Part shown: positions 18,131 through 25,252 of the stretch, one piece after another
How the letters are laid out: each line of letters starts with the position of its first letter
How positions within the stretch are numbered: the stretch's first letter is position 1
Assembly (NCBI GenBank): GCA_028275505.1
Contig: JAPWUP010000001.1
Location: 19,826-83,825, forward strand
Length of the DNA: 64,000 bases
Direction: 5' to 3'
From: Bryobacteraceae bacterium
Lineage (GTDB): Bacteria; Acidobacteriota; Terriglobia; Bryobacterales; Bryobacteraceae
Program-made: the position numbers and the translations under genes
Notes under the pieces: generated by a model
Told to the model about the DNA's origin: nothing
What the model saw: the letters and a program-made list of their open reading frames with translations, nothing else
The model's database searches: none

Positions 18131-20106
18131 GGCTGGCTCCTCGCAGGTTCGAAAGCATCAGGTGCGGCTTCTTCTTCGATCAGGATGTTGCGGATGCGTC
18201 GCAGCGACGTGGTCCCGTAAAGGTACAGATCGCGGCCCACGAAAAGCAGGTTCTGCGCGGGCCGGGCCTCCAGGACGCGCTCCACGTACCCGGTCCGCGG
18301 GTCAATGCGGCTGATGAAATTGTCCACGTAGAGCCAGACCCAACCGTCCGGTCCCAGGATCGGACGGCGGTTGTAGGACCTCATGTCGCCGAACGCCTGA
18401 CCGCCCAGATCCTGCACCCACAAAACCTCGCCCGTACGCACGTCGGCCTTGAAGAAACGCGTGCCCAGCAGACCGAGAACGATGCCCGGCTCCACTTCCA
18501 CGAGCTTGTCCAGCGCGGAGAGGCCGGGCACGGGAACGATCTCGCGCTCGATGGCGCGGGAGGCCACGTCGTAGACGAACAAGCGGGCCTCGAGGCCGGG
18601 CTCGATCGCGATGCTGCTGTAAACGATCTTGCGGCCATGGTCGGCGGCGATCAGATCGCGCACGTCGTACTTTTCAAAGGGCGCCCGCAGGCTGCCGCGA
18701 GCGCCGGTGACCGGGTCGTACCAGCCGAGTTGGCCGCCCACGCTGTCGCGCTCGTGATGCACGCCCACGTAAACCAGGCCGTCGGCTCCGCGCGCCAGGT
18801 AGTAGTGGTACTTGTGGAAGCCGGGCAGCATGTAAGGGTTCACGCCGGGATCATAAGGATTCGCCGTCGAATAAACCAGCGTCCAGGGCCTGACGGGATT
18901 CCAGCGCAGGGTGGCCGCAGGGTAGCCTGCGAAGAACCACTCGCCGTTGACGGGCAGGGCCGCGTACAGGCTGCGCTGGGTGCGACCGAGAGGTTTGACG
19001 GCGCCGCTGACCGTGTCATAGATGACCAGCGGGCCGTAACCGAACGGGAAGACCAGCAACTCGGAACCGGAGAAGCGGTAGAGCCGATGGACCGTTTCCG
19101 CCGCCATGCGGATGGGCGCCGATGCCGAGCGCCATTCCGGTTCGCCCGCGCGCCGCCAGCGGATAGTGGCGAGGCCGCCAGTGGCGGTGTCCGGCGTCGC
19201 TTCCGCCAGATCGAGCTGAACGCCGAACTCTTTCATGGCGACGGCCTCGGTCACGTCAGGGACCAGCCCGCGCGGCCAACTGGCCAGAGCCGGCCTTTGC
19301 CCCGGAGGCAGCGGCGCCAGCTCGCCATTTTCCAGCCGGAACCACGCGCCTCCCGGACCCTGCGTGTACCAGCCTCCGTTCGCGCCGCGCGAGACGCCCA
19401 CGTAACTGAGGCGAGCGTCCTTCCAGTACACCTTCTGCTGTTTGGTCTCGCGATCGTAGATCACCAGATACCAGGGCATCTGGCCGATGGCGACGTAGAC
19501 GTAGCGACGGTCGGCGCCCAGCGTGTAGGCGTAGCGATAGTAGGGCGGGCCGGGATCGTCCATGATGCCGAAGTTTTCCAGCACGCCGGTTTCGGGATCG
19601 TAGCGCTCGACGTAGCCCTTCGTGGTTTCGCCCAGGTAGACGGCGCCGTCGTCGCCCTCGATGGCGTACTGGGTGGATTCGGCCAGTTTGCCCAGCAGGC
19701 GCGTCTGGCCGGTCTCGGGATCGTACTCGGTAAGGTGACCCGAGCCGATGTAAATCTTGCCGTTCGAATGGAGGATGGTCCCGTTGGGTCCCGGACCGCC
19801 CGGCGCGATGTCCACCACACGCACCGCGCCCGTGTCCAGGTTCAGATCGAGAGCCTGAAACTGGGCGGTCCCCGTGTACATGAGCAGCAGATGGACCTCG
19901 CCGGTGCGAGGCGACCGGAACATCAGCCGTTGCGAAAGAGTCGCAGCCTCGATGACAGGTCCCAGATTTTCGACCACGTAGGGACCCGGAGCGAGGGTCA
20001 TGCGACGCTGAGTCGGGCGGTCGGACGCCACGACAGCGAGAGCCACCGCACAAAGCGCGGCGGCTTTGCGCGGCGAGGCGGCTTCACTCGCCAGATGATT
20101 CCGCAT
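18121..20106 (-). CDS. Exported beta-propeller-like protein of unknown function
   Basis: A 661-residue protein that I do not recognise as a named family. The N-terminus has a basic stretch and AALCAVALAVVASD, consistent with a signal peptide. The body contains repeated blade-like units ending in YDPETG or variants: LTEYDPETGQTRLLG, VERYDPETGVLENFG, VIYDRETKQQKVY, LGWYDPVTGARGS, FKADVRTGEVLWVQDLG, RIDPRTGYVERV. This suggests a seven or eight-bladed propeller, possibly periplasmic. It overlaps the wzc gene by 23 bp and wzm by 10 bp, so it belongs to the exopolysaccharide operon; a role in binding or guiding the polymer is inference. Confidence 0.75.
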   Translation of the reverse strand: MRNHLASEAASPRKAAALCAVALAVVASDRPTQRRMTLAPGPYVVENLGPVIEAATLSQRLMFRSPRTGEVHLLLMYTGTAQFQALDLNLDTGAVRVVDIAPGGPGPNGTILHSNGKIYIGSGHLTEYDPETGQTRLLGKLAESTQYAIEGDDGAVYLGETTKGYVERYDPETGVLENFGIMDDPGPPYYRYAYTLGADRRYVYVAIGQMPWYLVIYDRETKQQKVYWKDARLSYVGVSRGANGGWYTQGPGGAWFRLENGELAPLPPGQRPALASWPRGLVPDVTEAVAMKEFGVQLDLAEATPDTATGGLATIRWRRAGEPEWRSASAPIRMAAETVHRLYRFSGSELLVFPFGYGPLVIYDTVSGAVKPLGRTQRSLYAALPVNGEWFFAGYPAATLRWNPVRPWTLVYSTANPYDPGVNPYMLPGFHKYHYYLARGADGLVYVGVHHERDSVGGQLGWYDPVTGARGSLRAPFEKYDVRDLIAADHGRKIVYSSIAIEPGLEARLFVYDVASRAIEREIVPVPGLSALDKLVEVEPGIVLGLLGTRFFKADVRTGEVLWVQDLGGQAFGDMRSYNRRPILGPDGWVWLYVDNFISRIDPRTGYVERVLEARPAQNLLFVGRDLYLYGTTSLRRIRNILIEEEAAPDAFEPARSQPWP

Positions 20107-22438
20107 GGTAATACCCGCCCGGATAATAATAGCGCCGGTAGTAGGAGTAGTAGCCGGGGCCGGAGGTTTGCGGGTTCCAGTCGTTCAGGATGACGCCCAG
20201 CACCGGGATACCGTCTTCGGCCAGGCGCTGGCGCACGGCCTGGGCGGCGTCGCGCGTGGTTTTGCCGGCGCGCAGGACGAGGACGACGGCGTCCGCCACG
20301 CGTCCGAGCACGCGGGCGTCCGGGATCTGGAGCACGGGCGGGCTGTCAATCAGAACCATATCGAAGTTCTCTCGCAGCCGCTGGATAAGAGCCGGCAGTT
20401 GCGGCGAGTACAGCAGGTTGGTGGCCGCGGCGGTGCTGGGTCCCGCGGTCAGCAGGAACAGGCCGCTGACGCCGGTCTCGCGCACCAGACCGGGCAAGGC
20501 GGCCGCCGGATCCGCGTTGCGGTCGCGCAGGAAGTCGCTCAGGCCGAAGCTGTTGGGCACCGCGAAGATTTCGTGCAGGTGGGGCTTGCGCATGTCGCCA
20601 TCCACCAGCACCACTTTCTGGCCGGCCTCGGCCAGCGCCGCCGCAAGGTTGCTGGCCACCGTCGTCTTCCCTTCGCCGGCAGCGGGGCTGGTCAGGACGA
20701 GAACTTTGGGCCGGCCGCCGTTGTGCGTGGAGAACAGGATGGAAGTGAGGGTGGCGCGGAAGGATTCGGCCAGCGCGGAGCTGCGATGCTTCAGGGTGAT
20801 CAGCTCGAGGCGGTCGCCGTCGGAATTTTCCGCAGCCCCACTTTCCGGTTCGGGCAAGGCGCGGCGCCGGGACTTGCGCAGGTAATAGAGGCGCTTGCGC
20901 CCCGCATCCGCCGAGGGGATCACGCCCAGCTCGGACAGGCCCAGATAGAAGCCGGCATCATCGGGGTTGCGAATGGCGCGATCGTAGCGGTGTCGCAGGA
21001 TCACGAAGCCGACCCCGCCGATCAATCCGACGACCAGGCCGAGGCCGCCGCTGCGAGGCAGGTCCGGCTTGTAGGGCGCCGCGGGCGGCTTGGCCGGATC
21101 CACCACGCGCACGTTGCTGGCGCGAATCGCCGAGGCCACGCTGGCCTCCTTGACGCGCTGGAGCATGGCTTCGTAAAGCTGGCGGTTGGTCTCGACTTCG
21201 CGCTTGAGAATGTTGTACTGGATGGCCTTTTCGGCCTCTTCGCGCACCCGGGCCGCCTGCCGCTCGTAATCGGCCAAGAGCAGCTTCTCGCGACGCACTG
21301 CTTCTTCATAATCGTTTCGGATGCGGTTCAAAACCGCGTCGCGTTCCTTGTTGAAGGCGGCCTCGACGGCGGCGATCTGGGCTTGCACGCGCTTCACGCG
21401 GGAGTGGGCGGGCGTGAAAGTGGTGGAGAGTTCGGCCAGCTCGCGTTGCAGGTCGGCGATGCGGGACTGATAGGCGCGCAAGGAAGCGTCGTTCAGCACG
21501 TCGGGCAGCGCCTCGGGCGGGCTGGTGCGAGCCGTCTCGTAGCGCGACTGTTTGGCGATGCGATCGGCCTGGGCGCGGCTGAGTTCCTCCTGGATCTGGC
21601 GCAGCTTTTCCTCGGAGACGTTGCGGTCGGCCGTCATCATGAGGCCGGCGTTGCGCGCGTAGGTTTGCAGGGCGTCCTCAGAGCGCTCGAGCTTGATGCG
21701 CATGTCTTCGAGCTGGCGCGCGAGCCACTCGCTGGTGCGCTGCGCCATGTTCCAGCGGGACTCCAGATTCTCCCGGATGTACTCGTCGGCCAGGGTATTG
21801 GCGAAGGCGGCGGCGACTTTGGGATCGGTGGAATCGCACAAGATTTCGACGATGCGAGTTTCCTCGTCCGAGCGCACCTTGACGGCGCCGGCCGCCATCG
21901 CCACCGCTTGCTCGTACGCCGTGGCCGGGGGCGGCTCGGGGAGGTTCAGGGCGCGCCGCCAGGCGGAGATGCGGCTGGTCTCAAGGCCCAGGTCGGCGGG
22001 CTTGGCGGCCTTGAGCTTTTGCACGACGCGCTCGATCAGGGTTGCACTTTGGATGAGCTTGACCTGCGTGGGGATGTCGCTCAACCCGTACGCGCGCCCG
22101 CCCGACTGATCCACCGGGCTGACCTGCCGCATGTTGAGGAACTCTTCGTTGAGGGCCTGGATTTCGAGCGTGGTGCGCGCCTGGTAGACCGGGGTTTGGG
22201 GGATCGTCACGAGCACGCCCGCCAGCGCGCCCAGGAAGGCAAACAGGACCAGGGTGCCCTTTCGCCGTCGCAGCAGGTACCAGTATTCGAGCAGGCCGCT
22301 GCGCCCGGTCTCTTCGTGATAGGCGCCGTAGCCGTAGCCATAGGGCGGCACGTCAATGTACTGCGCGGGCGCCGGCTCCCGAGGAGACCGGGGTGCGACA
22401 GGACCCGGACCGGGTAGCTGGGCAGGTTGTTCAGGCAT
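20084..22438 (-). CDS. wzc: Polysaccharide co-polymerase / bacterial tyrosine autokinase, Wzc-like
   Basis: A 784-residue inner-membrane protein. Residues about 55-90 hold the Wzz-type N-terminus with the first membrane helix (LVLFAFLGALAGVLVTIPQ), then a periplasmic coiled-coil region with many charged heptads, a second helix near residue 470 after PAAPYKPDLPRS, and the cytoplasmic kinase. The kinase has Walker A SPAAGEGKTTVASNLA, Walker A' VVLVDGDMRKP and Walker B MVLIDSPP. The C-terminus YYSYYRRYYYPGGYYHAE is an exceptionally dense tyrosine cluster, the autophosphorylation site in this family. It controls chain length and export together with the Wza-like protein encoded just upstream. Confidence 0.93.
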   Translation of the reverse strand: MPEQPAQLPGPGPVAPRSPREPAPAQYIDVPPYGYGYGAYHEETGRSGLLEYWYLLRRRKGTLVLFAFLGALAGVLVTIPQTPVYQARTTLEIQALNEEFLNMRQVSPVDQSGGRAYGLSDIPTQVKLIQSATLIERVVQKLKAAKPADLGLETSRISAWRRALNLPEPPPATAYEQAVAMAAGAVKVRSDEETRIVEILCDSTDPKVAAAFANTLADEYIRENLESRWNMAQRTSEWLARQLEDMRIKLERSEDALQTYARNAGLMMTADRNVSEEKLRQIQEELSRAQADRIAKQSRYETARTSPPEALPDVLNDASLRAYQSRIADLQRELAELSTTFTPAHSRVKRVQAQIAAVEAAFNKERDAVLNRIRNDYEEAVRREKLLLADYERQAARVREEAEKAIQYNILKREVETNRQLYEAMLQRVKEASVASAIRASNVRVVDPAKPPAAPYKPDLPRSGGLGLVVGLIGGVGFVILRHRYDRAIRNPDDAGFYLGLSELGVIPSADAGRKRLYYLRKSRRRALPEPESGAAENSDGDRLELITLKHRSSALAESFRATLTSILFSTHNGGRPKVLVLTSPAAGEGKTTVASNLAAALAEAGQKVVLVDGDMRKPHLHEIFAVPNSFGLSDFLRDRNADPAAALPGLVRETGVSGLFLLTAGPSTAAATNLLYSPQLPALIQRLRENFDMVLIDSPPVLQIPDARVLGRVADAVVLVLRAGKTTRDAAQAVRQRLAEDGIPVLGVILNDWNPQTSGPGYYSYYRRYYYPGGYYHAESSGE

Positions 22439-22462
22439 GGCAGGACCGTCCCTGCATTGCGT

Positions 22463-23416
22463 TCATCGCGCTCCGCGATAAATGGCGAAGCCAGTGCCGA
22501 TCGCGAACATGGCCTCTACGCTGCGGTAGGCAAGGTTCTTGCTCGTGCTGCCAGGCACAAAGAGAATGTCGTCAGGGCCCAGAGGCACGTCGCTGGCCTT
22601 CCCTTGCAGAATGCGCTTCAGATCAATGGGGATTTCGGTGCGAGTGGTCGAGCCCTGCGAGGCCCGAAGAATCTTGGCGTTCTGCGGCGCCGCACCGCGA
22701 TCGAGACCTTCGGCCAGCGAAAGCGCCTGGAGCACCGTAAGAATTTCCTTGTCGCCGAGCACGAACCCGCCGGGCTTGCGGACGGAACCGATCACGTAGA
22801 CCATTTGCGCGCGCGGCACCGTGATGACGTCAAACGGGCAGACGAGAATGTTCTGCTCGGGGTTTTGCGCCTCCATCACCGACTTGACCGAGACTTCGGC
22901 GATCCAGAACTGGCCGGTGGGATCCTCGGTGGTTCCCGGCAAAGGAATGCGGCCCCATTGCTTGCGGCGCGTAATGCGAATCGTGTCGCCGGCGTCGGGT
23001 CGCAAACCGCCGGCCAGCGAGAGGACTTCGAAGAGGGTCTTGCGGCCCTCCAGTTGCAACACGCCGGGGCTGGCCACGGCGCCGAGGACGGACACCGGCT
23101 GGCTGCGATACTGGTTCACCGAGACTGCGACCTGCGGTTCGACCAGGTAGGTTTTCAGCCGCCGCGTCAACTCGGCTTCCAACTGCTCGATGGTGAGGCC
23201 GCCCGCTTGCACGCGTCCCACCAAAGGCAGATTGATCAAACCCTGCATGTCAATGCGCACGGGGCGATCGGCGATTTCGGGGGCGTCCGGCGCGCGGATG
23301 ACGATCTCGTCGCCGGGACCTAGCACGTAAGTGTTAGGCGGGCCGGGCGACGGTTCCTGCAAGGCAGCCAGAGCCGAGCAGGAGAGCAAAGCGGCCCAGC
23401 TTATCAGACGCCTCAT
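22463..23416 (-). CDS. Polysaccharide export outer-membrane protein, Wza-like
   Basis: A 317-residue protein with a signal peptide (MRRLISWAALLSCSALAALQ) and the Poly_export N-terminal domain NTYVLGPGDEIVIRAPDAPEIADRPVRIDMQGLINLPLVGRVQAGGLTIEQLEAELTRRL. Two SLBB-like units follow: PVSVLGAVASPGVLQLEGRKTLFEVLSLAGGL and VYVIGSVRKPGGFVLGDKEILTVLQALSLAEGL. No lipobox Cys is clear at the cleavage site. The protein would form the periplasm/outer-membrane conduit for the polymer. It is encoded between the RHH protein and the tyrosine kinase. Confidence 0.92.
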   Translation of the reverse strand: MRRLISWAALLSCSALAALQEPSPGPPNTYVLGPGDEIVIRAPDAPEIADRPVRIDMQGLINLPLVGRVQAGGLTIEQLEAELTRRLKTYLVEPQVAVSVNQYRSQPVSVLGAVASPGVLQLEGRKTLFEVLSLAGGLRPDAGDTIRITRRKQWGRIPLPGTTEDPTGQFWIAEVSVKSVMEAQNPEQNILVCPFDVITVPRAQMVYVIGSVRKPGGFVLGDKEILTVLQALSLAEGLDRGAAPQNAKILRASQGSTTRTEIPIDLKRILQGKASDVPLGPDDILFVPGSTSKNLAYRSVEAMFAIGTGFAIYRGAR

Positions 23417-23436
23417 ATCAAGTCTCCTGGGCTTTC

Positions 23437-23733
23437 CTATGCAGACTGCCGTGGCGGCTGGCTTTCACCGGCCGCCGTCTTGGATTCCACCAGTTGGGCG
23501 AGTCGTTCGACGGCGCGGTCCAGAACGCTGAGGCGACCCGCAAGCCACTCGATTTTGCTTTCCAGGTCACTGGGCCGCATGGCATTGCTGGACAGATAGT
23601 CCTCGATCGCGCGCCGAGCCAACTCGGATATGCTTTGTATGCCGTTATTGGCCGAGAACACCCTGAGCGCCTCGTACTCTTCGGGAGAGAGGCGGAAGCT
23701 CACGATACGACACCGGCGATTGGAAGCGATCAT
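23437..23733 (-). CDS. Ribbon-helix-helix DNA-binding protein, likely regulator of the exopolysaccharide operon
   Basis: A 98-residue protein. Residues 8-50 (RCRIVSFRLSPEEYEALRVFSANNGIQSISELARRAIEDYL) match the RHH fold: a short beta strand followed by two helices. Residues 55-85 are a predicted amphipathic helix (DLESKIEWLAGRLSVLDRAVERLAQLVESK) that could form a coiled coil. A GGAGG ribosome binding site precedes the ATG. As the first gene of the leftward exopolysaccharide operon it probably regulates it; candidate operator repeats lie 150-280 bp upstream. The target is not proven. Confidence 0.72.
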   Translation of the reverse strand: MIASNRRCRIVSFRLSPEEYEALRVFSANNGIQSISELARRAIEDYLSSNAMRPSDLESKIEWLAGRLSVLDRAVERLAQLVESKTAAGESQPPRQSA

Positions 23734-23881
23734 GCTGCCTCCGTCGGCCAGACGCTTGCGGAGCCTTGGTTAGGAGATGTTTGGCAGGAGGCTCTGTCCG
23801 TTCTTGGGAAAAACTTACCCCGGGAACTGGCCTTCCGCGCAGCGATCTGACTGCCAGCCCGCAGCAACCCCTGCCGTGGAT

Positions 23882-23911
23882 CGTAGGACGCTAGTAAGTC
23901 AGTGTCCTACG
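23882..23911. repeat. 8-bp perfect inverted repeat with 14-bp spacer
   Basis: CGTAGGAC and GTCCTACG are exact reverse complements separated by 14 bases. It lies about 150 bp upstream of the RHH regulator start and could be its operator or a transcribed hairpin. Confidence 0.6.
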
Positions 23912-23930
23912 CAACTGAGGAAACGCACAG

Positions 23931-23961
23931 CTCACGCTCTGTGAGCCCCAGCGGGCTTCAC
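23931..23961. promoter_or_regulatory. Two mutually exclusive hairpins sharing one arm
   Basis: GTGAG at 23941-23945 can pair with CTCAC at 23931-23935 (loop GCTCT). Extended to GTGAGCCC, it can instead pair with GGGCTTCAC at 23953-23961 (loop CAGC, one bulged T). Only one can form at a time, as in attenuators and riboswitch-like leaders. Function is inferred from pairing only. Confidence 0.4.
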
Positions 23962-23998
23962 CGCGTACACACCCGCACCCGCGTGGTACCACTGGTAC

Positions 23999-24012
23999 CC
24001 CTCTCGGGAGGG
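23999..24012. repeat. Short stem-loop with TCGG loop
   Basis: CCCTC-TCGG-GAGGG forms a five-pair stem with a stable tetraloop-type loop. It is not followed by a T-run on either strand, so it does not look like an intrinsic terminator. Confidence 0.4.
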
Positions 24013-24058
24013 TTAACCAAGGCGCCAAGCGAGGCTGAGACTTTGTATTTACCATGGA

Positions 24059-24235
24059 GTGCACCTGTCTGACAAGACCTTAGGCGATAAAAAGTTTTTA
24101 TACGAGGTGGGCATCAGTCGAATCACCTATCTCCCGAAGCAGCGCGTTACGCGAACCACACAAACAAAGCGCGTCGAAGTTGTGGGCAAGCGAAAGATCC
24201 TGCCGCTGTCAAGCCCGGGCGCCGCGGCGGCTTGA
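24059..24235 (+). CDS. Possible small ORF upstream of the integrase remnant
   Basis: A GTG-initiated frame of 58 codons reads VHLSDKTLGDKKFLYEVGISRITYLPKQRV and ends in SSPGAAAA. It is too short for the ORF track. It is strongly basic in the middle (TKRVEVVGKRK). No good ribosome binding site is visible and the family is unknown. Its position just before the integrase remnant would suit an excisionase or a small element gene, but it may also be a chance frame or a decayed gene. Confidence 0.3.
   Translation: MHLSDKTLGDKKFLYEVGISRITYLPKQRVTRTTQTKRVEVVGKRKILPLSSPGAAAA
24087..24101. repeat. AT-rich perfect palindrome
   Basis: ATAAAAAGTTTTTAT is a perfect palindrome with seven-base arms around one central base. 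It stands out in otherwise GC-rich DNA. It lies beside the integrase remnant and could be a core recombination or arm site, or a protein-binding site. Confidence 0.45.
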
Positions 24236-24240
24236 AGCGC

Positions 24241-24327
24241 ATGGCTATGCTAACCCCGCAGCAGCGAGCCGACCTGGCCCGCCGGGCCGCGCTGGCGCGC
24301 TGGCGACGGGCCAAACCGGAGAAGTAA
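24241..24327 (+). CDS. Possible 28-residue basic peptide next to the integrase remnant
   Basis: An ATG frame encodes MAMLTPQQRADLARRAALARWRRAKPEK and stops 3 bp before the GTG of the integrase remnant. The Ala/Arg-rich ARRAALARWRRAK pattern resembles short helical proteins often seen beside integrases or toxin genes in GC-rich bacteria, but the resemblance is weak. The close spacing suggests co-transcription with the integrase. It could be the surviving end of a longer gene. Confidence 0.35.
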   Translation: MAMLTPQQRADLARRAALARWRRAKPEK

Positions 24328-24330
24328 GCC

Positions 24331-24901
24331 GTGAGCGTCTTTCGTCCGCCCTACAAGGACCCCAAGACAGGCGAGCGCCGGCAGTCTCGCATCTGGTGGT
24401 ATGAGTTCTGGGTCGGTGGCCGGCGCATCCGCGAATCGGCGCGCACAACGCGCAAGACCGTGGCGATCGAAGCCGAGAACCGCCGGCGGGCGGCGGTGGA
24501 GCTTCACGCATCGAGGCATGCGCGCTGGTTCGGTCCGATCAAGCCGGACTGGTATGTCTTCCCGGCATCGAACCGGCGCAGGCCGGTTGATCCTGCCCGC
24601 CCTGTGGGGAGCCTGAAGCGGGCTTGGGAAGCCGTACGCCGCGCGGCAGGGGTCAACTGCCGGTTGCACGATCTGCGCCACACGTTCTGTACGAAACTGG
24701 CCGAGGCGGGCATCCCCGCTCAGGTCATGTTTGATATCATGTGAGGTGAGCCAGGCGATGCTGAAGCGGTACTCGCACATTCGGCTTGAGGCGCGGCGGC
24801 GTGCGATTGAGGCGCTGGAACGCGCGGGAGCGGAAGTTTCAGTTGGGGTCCCCAAAGAAATCCCAAAGTGTGCGAGACCGCCGCGAAGGCGAAGCCTGTA
24901 A
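24331..24901 (+). pseudogene. Tyrosine recombinase (phage-type integrase) remnant, internal deletion plus frameshift
   Basis: The frame from GTG 24331 gives an integrase N-terminus (FRPPYKDPKTGERRQSRIWWYEFWVGGRRIRES) that passes directly into the end of the catalytic domain (RRAAGVNCRLHDLRHTFCTKLAEAGIPAQVMFDIM). Family members are about 350-400 residues, so roughly 200 residues are missing. The conserved HxLRH box is present as HDLRH. A stop then replaces the expected GH; after a shift the frame continues as VSQAMLKRYSHIRLEARRRAIEALE, which holds the catalytic Tyr, to a stop at 24901. The gene is non-functional. It ends 20 bp before tRNA-Val, a common attachment site. Confidence 0.85.
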
Positions 24902-24921
24902 CTAACTGAAAACAAAGGATT

Positions 24922-24998
24922 GGGCGCGTAGCTCAGTTGGTCAGAGCGCCTGCTTCACACGCAGGAGGTCTCAGGTTCGAGTCCTGACGCGCCCACCA
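24922..24998 (+). tRNA. tRNA-Val (anticodon CAC), 3' CCA encoded
   Basis: A complete cloverleaf can be drawn: acceptor GGGCGCG/CGCGCCC, D stem GCTC/GAGC, anticodon stem CCTGC/GCAGG with loop TTCACAC, T stem TCAGG/CCTGA with loop TTCGAGT, discriminator A and encoded CCA. The anticodon CAC reads GTG. The integrase remnant directly upstream suggests the locus once served as an integration target. Confidence 0.97.
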
Positions 24999-25252
24999 CT
25001 CCCTGGCACGAACCCTCGCTGAATCGGAAAGCCGTGGACCCGTTTAGCCGAGAGCAGGCTATCGCTGCGCAAGTCCGCCATCGCCGAAACGCGCCGCAAG
25101 CGTCACTGGGAGCGTAGCGGTTCGTCGCGCCGGCGCATAGACTACGGGTCTGGGGGCTGCCGACGGCCCGCGGTCATCGTCCTGCCCGATTCGAAACGCC
25201 TCCTTAAAGTGGCCCCCTTGCATTCCCCGGCCCGCGTGTACACTATGATCCA

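Larger units (their letters stand above)
23734..24058. other. Intergenic leader region rich in inverted repeats
   Basis: This stretch upstream of the exopolysaccharide operon has no convincing gene. It holds an 8-bp inverted repeat (23882-23911), two overlapping hairpin possibilities around 23931-23961, and a short GC stem with a TCGG loop at 23999-24012. Long-range structure suggests a regulatory leader or operator region for the leftward operon, but no clear -35/-10 pair could be recognised. Confidence 0.5.

Noticed and set aside
20105-22417. 770-residue open frame on the plus strand opposite the wzc-like gene
   Set aside because: It is an antisense shadow. The minus strand encodes a complete tyrosine kinase with all motifs, and the plus-strand frame has low-complexity Gly/Ala/His/Gln content with no domain.
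24922-24998. CRISPR or tandem repeat near the tRNA
   Set aside because: No repeated units with regular spacing were seen here or elsewhere in the window; the repeats found are isolated inverted repeats.
25142-25252. Possible promoter TTGCAT...TACACT before the first sulfatase gene
   Set aside because: The spacer is only about 15 bp and the -10 element would lie some 10 bp from the ATG, so support is too weak to list.
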